From the NCBI GenBank assembly GCA_036320915.1, contig JAXBDG010000014.1:1-64000 (forward strand): a stretch of 64,000 bases of DNA, written 5' to 3'. Source of the DNA: Linnemannia elongata (Eukaryota; Mortierellomycota; Mortierellomycetes; Mortierellales; Mortierellaceae). The notes under the pieces were generated by a model. It ran no database searches and was not told where the DNA came from. It worked only from the letters and a program-made list of their open reading frames with translations. Positions 1-8,712 of the stretch are shown here, piece by piece; the first letter of the stretch is position 1; each line of letters starts with the position of its first letter. The position numbers were made by a program, and so were the translations under genes.

Positions 1-2700
1 TTCTTACTCTACACTTTTTTTCACTCTCAAACACTTTTTTCTCCTTCTCTACGCTCTTTTGTCTCTCTCTACACTCTTTTTTCCTTCTCTACGCTCCTTT
101 GTCTTTCTCTACAATCTTTTTTTTTTCTTTATTTTCATTTTTTTTCCTTCTAGACCTTTTTTTTCATTCTTTACACTCGGTTTTCTTTTTCCACTCTTTT
201 TTTTCTTTTGCTTTCTCTGTCTGCTTTTTCTTCCTATCTGCCTCTCTAACCTTCTTTTTCCTTTCCCTTTCTTTTTTGTTGTTTTTCTATCTTTGTTTCT
301 TTTTTATCTCCGCCTCTCTCTCTCTCTCTCTCTTTCTTTTTTTCCCCTTTTCTTTCTCTTTACTCTCTACCCATATTTTTTTGACTCTCTCTCCTCTCCA
401 TTTTTCTTCACTTTTCTCTCTTCATTCTTTTTGCATCTAACACTGTTCTTTGTTACTCGTCTCATTAACAACATTACTCATTCCTCTTACTCATCTGCTT
501 TGTCCTTCTCTTTCGCCTTCCTTCTGTAACTTGAATGAACTCATCGGACATCCCTCGTTTTCTACCTTCATTTCTATTCTCTTGCTGGGTTTGTTTCTGT
601 TACTTTTTTCCAATCTCCATTCAAGAAGACTGTACGGCAATCACTTTTTCACACTTTCTCTCTTTCCTCTCCTTTTTTATATGCATCCCTTTTCTTTACA
701 TGCTCACCCACCGTCATCTGTTTGCAAGTTAATACTCATTCCCTCACCGCCAACGTCACAACTATTCACTGCCTCATCCGTTTTCCTCTTGCTCTCTCAT
801 TCTTCATCTTGTTTGCTTCCTCGCACCACTAATCATGTGTTTTGCTTCCTTTGATCATCAATACTCACATGCATCATTTCACACTCTGGCTTGTTCTACT
901 TTTTTTCTTTCTCTTTTACTCCCTCCCTGGTTACAAGTCCTCAAACTACCAACCTTTTTCACGCTCCCACTTACTCTCTCTTTCCCTCCTGCCTCTTTAA
1001 TCGCGTTTTCCCTTCTCATTCTCTTTTCTCTGTTACTTTTCCTCCATACGCACTGCATCAACGGCCTTCTGCTAACGAATCAACATTCTCTTCTCCCCAA
1101 TCGCAAGACGACATAACATCATCCTTTGTTCTCAGGCAAACGCATCCTCTTCTTTTTCTTACTTCTTCATTCCCTTTTCTGTTCATCATTGTGTCGATTC
1201 CTTTGATCATCAACAATCAGCTGGGTTAACTTGCGACGCAATCTTTTTCATTCTCTTTGTTACTTTTTTCTTCTGTCTTGCCTCATTCTTTCTTGCAAAG
1301 AACCATTCTCCCTCCCTCTCTCTTTCACGCATTCTTGCTCTCTTCTCTTTCTTATCCCGTTTTTTTTTCCAACTCCCTTTATGCCCTTCTTTTCCCCTCT
1401 CTCCTTCGCTCTTTTTTTTTGCTTTTTTTCTTCTGTTGTTGTTCTTTTCCGTTTTCTTCCCTCCTCCTTCCAACCCCTCCTCCCCTCTCTTCCTTTCTCT
1501 TTCTTTTTCCTGAAACACTCTCCATTTCCACCTCATCATCAACAGCAAGGTCATGATTAAGCAACATTCATTTTTCTCAATCCTCACAATCATCCACAAC
1601 CTCATCCTTTTACTCTTGCAATCTCATTCTGTCGGTTCACACACAAGACTCTCTCGTTCTCCACTTTTTTTCATCAAAAGTGTCGTCTCAATTTCTCCCT
1701 TTTCTGTCTCTCTCTTTTCTTTCTCTTTATTTCTTTCCCTTCTGTCTTCTTCTTTTGTCTTCTTTTTCTATTCTGTCTTCCTCTTCCTTCTTTTTTCTTT
1801 TTTTTTGTTTCTCTGCTGTCTACTTTCTTTTTTATGTCACTGTCTGCAGCAACCCATTGTTCTTTTGCCTCCATCCTCCCTCATGAATCCCCCCCGTTCT
1901 GTACCTCTTTTTTGTTCTCCCTTCTTCTTTCCTCTCCCTCACTCTCTCTCTCCATTGTCCTCCTTCTCGTTACCATCTTCCCGTTTCTTTCCCATTCCTA
2001 CTTTTGCAAGAGATTATCCTCCACGTAATTTGCCTTTTCTCACTCACGTCACTACCTCTCCCTCTTCCTTCTTCTCCTCTCCTTCTCGCTATTTCTTTTC
2101 TCTGTCCTATTCCTCTTTCTCTCTCCCGTTCTTTGTTTGTATTTCCTGTCTATTTACTCATCACCAACACCTTTTTTTTCAAGGGAATCAACGTTCCTTC
2201 TTTCCCTCAACTTTTAACAATCATTCAAAACGTCATCTGTTCTCTTTTCGCGACCTCATTCTCCACCTGGCTTTTACCTCCTTGAATTCTTTTTTTTCCG
2301 TTCATCTTTTGTTGACTCCCTTGATCATAATCGTGCACTTAGACGTCTTGCCACTCAATCTCTTTTGTGCTCCTTTTCTTTCGCGTTGGGAGGAGTGGGG
2401 TCTTTTTTGCTTCGTTTCTCTTGCCTCTCACAGAATAACCATGCTTTGTCTCTCTTTTCCCGTTCCCGTCTCTCACTTATCCTCTCCCCCTTTTCCCCCC
2501 CTCTTCCCTTCACATCACTTTTGTTCCCGTCCACACTTCCTCTCTCTCTCATCTGTCTCCCACTCTCGTTTCATTGCACACTCAACACATCCACCCTGCC
2601 TTCGAATCAACACATATAAACACACGCACGCACACCCTCGTCATCTTCAACCGCCTCAAATCAAGCAACACACATGCACAAACACGCGCACTCGCACTCT
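1..2700. repeat. 2.7 kb pyrimidine-rich (C/T) low-complexity tract
   Basis: The plus strand is overwhelmingly C and T for about 2.6 kb, made of irregular runs of ctt, tct, ctc and poly-T. Many open frames cross it only because such sequence rarely forms stop codons. Their translations are Ser/Phe/Leu/Pro strings with no domain. I see no gene here. Strand asymmetry of this length can form triplex (H-DNA) structures. Confidence 0.85.
3..122. repeat. 40-bp tandem repeat, about three copies
   Basis: Units start near 3, 43 and 83. The last two are nearly identical: ccttctctacgctc followed by a tctctctaca half-unit. Each unit is itself two related 20-bp halves built on ctctac-ctctttt. The array probably continues left of the window. 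Confidence 0.75.
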
Positions 2701-2748
2701 CAAAAATGGGGTGAAAAAGTAGAAAAAGTGATGAACGATAAGTGGGAG

Positions 2749-2888
2749 AAGTGAAAGGAAAGCAGAGTACGACAGAGAAAGAGAGAATTGAAAGGGAAGC
2801 AGAGCGCGACAGAGAAAGAGAGGAGTGAAAGGAAATCAGAGCACACCAGTGAAAGAGAGAAGTGAAAGGGTAGCAGAGCACGACAGTG
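2749..2888. repeat. 37-bp purine-rich tandem repeat, 3.8 copies
   Basis: Units start at 2749, 2786, 2823 and 2860 (the last partial). They share the core gtgaaagg-agcagag-cgacag-gaaagagag with a few substitutions per unit. The strand bias flips here from pyrimidine-rich to purine-rich on the plus strand. Confidence 0.85.
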
Positions 2889-4338
2889 TTCGGCGTGGGA
2901 ACGGGACCAACTATTTCCATGGTCTATGTCCTTTCTTGGTTGCCGTTGTAATTAAAGCGATTCATCAGCAAGTGAGACTGATAGAGTGGAAACAGCCAGT
3001 TCGAGAAGAGAGCAGAGAGAGAAAATCAAGTCGCCCTTTACGCGTGTCTGTGTGAAAGAGAGTCCAAGCAAGCTACACTATTTTCTTTTATCCATACTCT
3101 GCTCGGGAAACAAAACAAAGAAAAAAAGTTGAGAAAAAGGGGGCTAAAATCGACTCACTCCCACACTGTCCTTACCTTTTTCACTTCCGATCAACACTCA
3201 TACTCCAAGCCTTCACCCTGCCATGTAATCAGCCTATCGTTTAGAATCACAGAGAGATCCACTCTCTTTTATACAAACAATAAAAAAACATCCCCTCTGC
3301 TTTTACTCAAAGTCGAATGACTGATCTCTCCTCGCCTAACAAACGACAACATATGCACTCACTTGTTCAACAGCTTGTCTGGTTCTCGCTTCATCTTTTG
3401 CTTCTTCTTCCTTTTCCTTCATATCATCATTTACTCGCCCTCTCGTGCGTGTGTCTTTGCGGAGGACGGAGGGTGCGTCCGATCGAGTATCAAATGAGGA
3501 TGGAAGAGTAATGAACATTTTGCGCCCTGACCAGTATGGTTTTCTTTTCATTAGTCAATCAATACCAAAAAATATATCTATGTCCCTTCCTTCCACTCTT
3601 TATAAAGTTGCACCATGCCCCCGCCCCTTTGGTCACTCTATTTTTCTATATGACAGCAATATGTGGAAGGTGATATGGAGAGGGAGAGAAGAGGTACCAA
3701 GTATCTTCACCTCTCAACAGCCAACGTGAGGAAGTCTAAACACGTAAATTCACTTTTTTAAGAATGCGTGGGTGCTACTTTCCAAAGGAGCCTAGGAAAT
3801 GTTCACAGTGGACGTTCCGAGGTCGGGTTGTCGTAGGTGTGGTTATCTACAAAGTGGTCGATGTCCGATTGATAAGTGATAACATCATTTTCTTCACTCA
3901 ATAGTGCAATGCGAAAGAAGTACACTGCTGAATGGCAACAGGTCTGATAAAATATTTGTATTGTTTTCTTTGTTTGTTAGCATTCGCTGTCTGCTTGTTC
4001 TATCTTTCTATTTGTTGCCTTTTGCAATTCGGTGCTAAATTATCCTTTTTGTGCAAATGGTCAACAATCTCGGAATTTCTCCACCTTTGCCACCGCACTC
4101 CTTTCTTTCTCGCCCTCGTCTTTGCCACCGCTCCCAGGTCCTATCTTGCTCTTTTTCTCACTTTTTCTTTGCCACCATTCCCACACCTTTATCCCCTTGC
4201 CACCGCTACCACATCCTTTTCATCTCTCGCCTTGATTAGTGGCATTATGCGAGTTTTCATTGATAATTAAATAAAAGGAAGGTGTTTGTCCCAGGCACAA
4301 GAAAAATAACCTGCCTCGCTCCTTCTTTGCCGCCCACG
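2889..4338. other. Intergenic region before the first F-box gene
   Basis: There is no credible coding frame. The last 250 bases (about 4085-4205) carry four spaced copies of a tttgccacc(g/a) motif in a pyrimidine-rich setting, which could be promoter or 5' UTR sequence of the F-box gene at 4339. A TTTATAAA-like sequence lies near 3599. Regulatory function is not shown. Confidence 0.5.
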
Positions 4339-5955
4339 ATGAACACGCATCCACTTTCCCTCTACGAAATCGTTCTCGCCATCGGCCAGTTTATCCCACT
4401 CTGGGAATCTGTACATTTAGCCTACGAGGACGTCTGGCTCTTAAAACCAAAAGATCTCCTCGCAGCCATATCCGTCAACCGTCTCTTCCGCACAACCCTT
4501 ACACCGCTCCTATGGTCCGTCTATGTCGAATCCGCCGTCAAGTCTCTCGGCAACGCCTACGAATGTATTGACAATGAAGAGTACGAAATTCCTGTCGATA
4601 TTGTCCAGAAAAACAGTTTTTACATTCGCTTCCTCGACCTCTCAAGCTATTATACGCGATTTAGTCGAATAGGCGATCCACCTAAGCTCAATTGCTCTCG
4701 CCTCCAAGAGCTCCGTCTGTCTGCCGACGTTGACAGTACTTGGGCTAAACGCCTGATCCTCGCCCACCCCGGACTGCGTGTGCTTCATTGGGCGCGAGAC
4801 CGCAAGAATTTATCACGAGGGGAGTTGAAGGACTTTGCGAGTATTTTATATCTCCAGCGACTGCGATACCTGGGTCTCGATGACTGGACCTTTCTTACCA
4901 AGTATCTCTACCGCGCCTTGGCCAAGAATGCAGAACACCTCGAGGAGCTCCGCCTGACCCGCTGTGACTCCATTCTACTCAAACGCTCAAAACGGGATGA
5001 CACGGGCAAGTCGCGATATACGGTTATAACGTCGATGGAAACAGGAGTCGAGGAGTTTAAGACGATGGAGCAGATGTGTAGGCGTATTAGGCTTACCAAG
5101 CTCAAGACGCTCCATCTGGATGTTGAGCATAACCGTTGCCCGCTGACGCTCTATTGGTTAATTGACATTGCTCCTGCTCTGGAGACGGCTGTGTTTGGAG
5201 ACCTCTTGGGGAGTACGGGCAAGGCACTGGGTCTGACGTTGCGTAAGTCCTGCCCACGCCTGCAAACGATTAAGCATGGCAACGACTGGGAAGAGAAAAC
5301 TTGGCGGCTTCATCAATGGGGTGTTACTGCTCTTCACCTCCTCAACGCTTGCGCTCCAGGACACTTGGTCCATGCCTCGCTGCGTGGATTGAGGCTGGAC
5401 AACACTTTCATGGAGGCTTTGTCAGTGCACTGGGACTATCTCGAGACCCTGGAGCTGAATATTCGTGACGATAACTATTGGGATTCCTTCAGCAACTTGG
5501 GCACAATCCTGGAGCAGTGCAGTCAACTCAAACATCTGGCGGTGGCGGTGCACTTTAGACGAGAACCGTGTGACCGTCGACAACCATTGCTATTTCTGGA
5601 CAAACTGGTGACATGTCCGGGCCTGGAGAGTGTGACGTTCAATGGATTCACACTCGCGGGAGAGAATAATCACTTGCACGAGGGTGATGAAGACTATGAA
5701 AGCAATGAGAGGACATCGAGGGCCAGTATTGAATGGGACCCAGAGTTTGAAGATTACAACGACCCTCAGGCCTACATTTTTAGGCCCGGTTGGCGTGAGG
5801 TGCATCTGGCCTTCGGTTCTGACGATTGTGCAGGCTGGTGCAGCGCTCATTTCAAGAGAATTGTAGGTGATGCGATTGGCTCTTTGTCTTCTTTGAAGTA
5901 CGTTCGGTTTGGCATTATTAGCTATGTAAGAGTCCTTTCTTCATCCTCTGAATAA
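4339..5955 (+). CDS. F-box-like protein with LRR-type repeats
   Basis: The frame gives 538 residues from ATG 4339. A longer frame exists only through a GTG at 4282, which is not expected in a nuclear gene. Residues about 4-65 resemble the fungal F-box region (IVLAIGQFIPL ... LLAAISVNRLFRTTL ... LLWSVY), the part that normally binds Skp1. The remainder has irregular leucine-rich segments (LQELRLSADV, LEELRLTRCD, LKTLHLDVEH, LETLELNIRD), as in substrate-recognition domains of SCF ubiquitin ligases. No internal intron is needed. A donor-like gtaaga at about 5926 near the C-terminus could mean the last exon is different. Downstream, in the same frame after the TAA, lies the Fanzor-type remnant. 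The substrate is unknown. Confidence 0.8.
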   Translation: MNTHPLSLYEIVLAIGQFIPLWESVHLAYEDVWLLKPKDLLAAISVNRLFRTTLTPLLWSVYVESAVKSLGNAYECIDNEEYEIPVDIVQKNSFYIRFLDLSSYYTRFSRIGDPPKLNCSRLQELRLSADVDSTWAKRLILAHPGLRVLHWARDRKNLSRGELKDFASILYLQRLRYLGLDDWTFLTKYLYRALAKNAEHLEELRLTRCDSILLKRSKRDDTGKSRYTVITSMETGVEEFKTMEQMCRRIRLTKLKTLHLDVEHNRCPLTLYWLIDIAPALETAVFGDLLGSTGKALGLTLRKSCPRLQTIKHGNDWEEKTWRLHQWGVTALHLLNACAPGHLVHASLRGLRLDNTFMEALSVHWDYLETLELNIRDDNYWDSFSNLGTILEQCSQLKHLAVAVHFRREPCDRRQPLLFLDKLVTCPGLESVTFNGFTLAGENNHLHEGDEDYESNERTSRASIEWDPEFEDYNDPQAYIFRPGWREVHLAFGSDDCAGWCSAHFKRIVGDAIGSLSSLKYVRFGIISYVRVLSSSSE

Positions 5956-5959
5956 TGTA

Positions 5960-6583
5960 AAACTTCCGGTGTCAAGCGGCTTCGAGCCTTCTCCATTTCC
6001 ATCATATCTAAAGTCAAGAAAAGGAATCTGAAGTAGGCTCAGAACGCTACACTAAACAAGGTTGTCGGTGCCGTCATCCGCTCATGTGGAATCAAGGGCA
6101 AATGAAGAGAGGAAGACGAAGGGGTGCGCCCCTTGTTTGTTGCTGGCGATGGCAACTTCACATTCAGGCCCGGTCGGCCTATTCGACATTTGCAGTTCTT
6201 CAAGAAGCTGAAGATCAAGGTGGGCATAATGATATTCACTTTTCCCCCTGTTGTTTTATTGTGTAGCAAAAAAGACATATCAAACCCAATGCTTACCTTT
6301 GCTGTTCTTCTCTTGCCTTGCATAAATTTAGTTGGAGGCCTTGGGGTTTGTGATCGTGTCGGCAGACGAGTACTTCACGTCTAAATCGTGCTGTCAATGC
6401 CACACCAAGAGTGAGGACCATGTCACCATGGACCGTCGCTCCATCCAATGCACACAATGCAACCGAGCCAGGGACCGTGACCATAACAGGGCGCACAATA
6501 TGGCTCATGCAGCATTACAATGGATGACAGACTTCTCTTGGCCACAAGAGCTCTGTCGCCCCACACCACCTCCACAGCATTAA
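5960..6583 (+). pseudogene. Degenerate Fanzor (eukaryotic TnpB-like) nuclease, C-terminal part
   Basis: Two segments join across a probable 112-nt phase-0 intron (6220-6331, GTGGGC...TTTAG). The left one (about 5960-6219) reads KVVGAVIRSCGIKGK, stop, REEDEGVRPLFVAGDGNFTF and then LQFFKKLKIK. The right one (6332-6583) reads VIVSADEYFTSKSCCQCH, then RSIQCTQCNRARDRDHNRAH and a C-terminal tail. This matches the end of OrfB/TnpB/Fanzor proteins: a zinc ribbon with two CxxC pairs (codons 6389/6398 and 6449/6458), then the RuvC-III segment with its aspartate (codon 6479) and the D-H-N-x-A-H-N pattern. In-frame stops at 6034 (TAG) and 6103 (TGA), and the absence of the N-terminal and RuvC-I regions, mark it as broken. 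Fanzors are RNA-guided nucleases of eukaryotic mobile elements. Confidence 0.75.
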
Positions 6584-7023
6584 CCATTACGCTACGCATC
6601 AGGCGCCTCTTGATGGGGCTGCTCATTGTTGATATTAGATGTTCATTTTCCCACTTTTTAGAAAAAAGCGGAACTCACACACTCGCTTATTACCGTTCCA
6701 CATTCTCTTCAATTTCGTCCGCCATTACCACAAAAAAGGCATGCTTATCGCCTACCTTCCTCTTCACTCCTTTATCATTCCATCGGCCTTTCACTATGGA
6801 CCTTATCTCTCTCATATCTCAATAGTTTCCCAATACCTCATCCATTCACAACATGACCTAAGAATGGAACTCAGCTACAGAACTATTCAACTTGCACTGC
6901 GTCAACAACTGGCGCGTTCTCAAACCTTTTTCTACCAACATAACTCGTATAGCGATAATTACATTAATAAAAGAGGTTGTATTCATTGTATCAATTAATC
7001 TATATACTATGGGTGTCTGTTTT
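6584..7023. other. Convergent intergenic spacer
   Basis: This 440-bp spacer separates the Fanzor remnant from the 3' end of the permease. An imperfect hairpin lies just past the remnant's stop: catca 6597-6601 pairs with tgatg 6611-6615 and encloses ggcgcc. No gene is seen. Confidence 0.4.
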
Positions 7024-8712
7024 TTAGACAAACATCTTAAGGATGCGCTTCCAGCGTGGGCCGTGGGGCCTCAAGTCCTCCTTATCAGACTCGGACGGAA
7101 TGAAGCGACCAGTGTCGAGATCGGCATCAACGGCCTTGATGAGCTTGGTACCGTGGATATACTTATAAGCGAAGAACAGGGCCGCAGACATGAACCAGGG
7201 GAACCAGGCACCAAGGATACCTTGGATATACGCGTCGCGTCTGCTGCGGTACGCATTCATCAGCTCCTCCGAGGCATTGGCACCTGGGTGCTGAGGAGGG
7301 TCGATGACCGACAGGTACCAGTTGCAAACGATGCAGCAGCAGCCAATAAAAGCGCCAAGGATGTTGCCATAGGGATATCCCCAGGCGACATAGGGCAGGT
7401 CGCTCACGGCGCGGCCTTGGGCCTTCCAGCAGTAGCGGAAGCGGAAGTGGAGGAGCAAGATATATAGCCAGCCCTGGAAGCTAATCGAACCAATAATCGA
7501 GATGAACCACTGGAAGACGACACCGGAACCAACAAAGATGGTAATCAACGACAGGGAGGAGCAGGCAGTGACGACGGCGACGGCAATCACGGGCACACCG
7601 CGCGAGTTAATGTAGCCGATCGACTTGTGGATCCAGCCGTTACGGGAAAGCGACAGCAACATGCGAGTGGTAACATAGAAGTCAGAGTTGATGGCCGAGA
7701 AGACCGAAGTAAAGACGACGGCGTTCATGTAGTTGGCAGCACCACTGATACCGGCCTTGGCAAAGACGATGGTGAAGGGAGCCCGGGTAGCGGAACTGTC
7801 GGTGTTGACCAACAGGGGATCGTCATTGGCAACAATGGATCCGAGCAAGAAGATCGAGGCGATGTAGAAGAAGGCGATGCGGATCAACACAGTGTTGACA
7901 GCCTTCGGTACGTGCTTGTGAGGGTTGCGGGACTCGGCAGCGGTGACACCGGTCACCTCAGCTCCACCATAAGCATAACCGACCGAGACAAGGGTGTTGA
8001 TGAAGCTCACAAAACCACCCTTGAAGGGAGCACCCTCGATCCTCCAGTTCTCGAATCCGTAGGTGTGGCCACCAATAGCACCAACATCGACAAGGATACC
8101 GCAGATGATAAAGATGATGATGGTGACAACCTTGAGAATCGAGAACCAATACTCGAGCTCACCATAAGTCTTGACACCAGTAATGTTGATAAGGACCATC
8201 AAGATGATAATAATCAGAGGCACAATCCATGGAGGGAACGTCGTGTCGACGGGCAACCAGAACGACACAATCATCGCGGAAGCGGCCAACTGTGCAGGAA
8301 TCGTCAATGCCCAGTTGATACAATACATCCAAGTCATCTGGAAGGAGAAGGCCTCGTCAAAGACACGACCACCCCAGGCGTTGAAGGCACCAGGGAGGGG
8401 GAGGAGGGTGGCGATCTCCCCGATGGCCTGCAAGACAAAGATGAGCCAGATACCGATGAGAGTATAGGCAAGAAGGGCACCGCCGGGACCAGCGGTAGCA
8501 ATGGTCGAACCAGAGGTGAGGAAAAGACCGGTACCAATGGTACTGGCGATGGCGATCATGATCATGTGGCGGAGCCGAAGGTCTCGCTTGAGACCGTCTT
8601 GGGATATATCCATCAGGAGAACGTTCTGGTGACTGCCATTGCTGTGGTTCTGCATCTGGTTGAGTTCGTACGTGTCAGAATCATCATATCCATCGTCGTC
8701 GTATTTTGACAT
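7024..8712 (-). CDS. Amino-acid permease (yeast amino acid transporter family, APC superfamily)
   Basis: An intronless 562-residue frame starts at ATG 8712. After a hydrophilic acidic N-terminus (1-45), the first membrane segment carries the family signature ASTIGTGLFLTSGS at about 56-69, followed by AGPGGALLAY. About twelve hydrophobic segments follow, typical of plasma-membrane proton/amino-acid symporters of the YAT family (Gap1, Dip5, Agp1 types). Other family marks are GGRVFDEAFSF, GYAYGGAEVTGVTAAESRNPHKHVPKA in the middle, and a short C-terminal tail. Length is normal for the family (about 550-600). The substrate cannot be read from sequence. The gene converges on the F-box/Fanzor unit. 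The long antisense frame over it is a shadow. Confidence 0.93.
   Translation of the reverse strand: MSKYDDDGYDDSDTYELNQMQNHSNGSHQNVLLMDISQDGLKRDLRLRHMIMIAIASTIGTGLFLTSGSTIATAGPGGALLAYTLIGIWLIFVLQAIGEIATLLPLPGAFNAWGGRVFDEAFSFQMTWMYCINWALTIPAQLAASAMIVSFWLPVDTTFPPWIVPLIIIILMVLINITGVKTYGELEYWFSILKVVTIIIFIICGILVDVGAIGGHTYGFENWRIEGAPFKGGFVSFINTLVSVGYAYGGAEVTGVTAAESRNPHKHVPKAVNTVLIRIAFFYIASIFLLGSIVANDDPLLVNTDSSATRAPFTIVFAKAGISGAANYMNAVVFTSVFSAINSDFYVTTRMLLSLSRNGWIHKSIGYINSRGVPVIAVAVVTACSSLSLITIFVGSGVVFQWFISIIGSISFQGWLYILLLHFRFRYCWKAQGRAVSDLPYVAWGYPYGNILGAFIGCCCIVCNWYLSVIDPPQHPGANASEELMNAYRSRRDAYIQGILGAWFPWFMSAALFFAYKYIHGTKLIKAVDADLDTGRFIPSESDKEDLRPHGPRWKRILKMFV

Noticed and set aside
59..2722. Many overlapping open frames of 60-389 codons on both strands
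   Set aside because: They arise from C/T-rich low-complexity DNA with few stop codons. The translations are Ser/Phe/Leu or Lys/Arg/Glu strings without domains.
4282..4338. Longer start for the first F-box protein
   Set aside because: It depends on a GTG codon; the first ATG in frame is 4339, directly before the F-box-like region.
7627..8709. 360-codon plus-strand frame rich in Asp/Gly
   Set aside because: It is exactly antisense to the amino-acid permease and is a codon-bias shadow.
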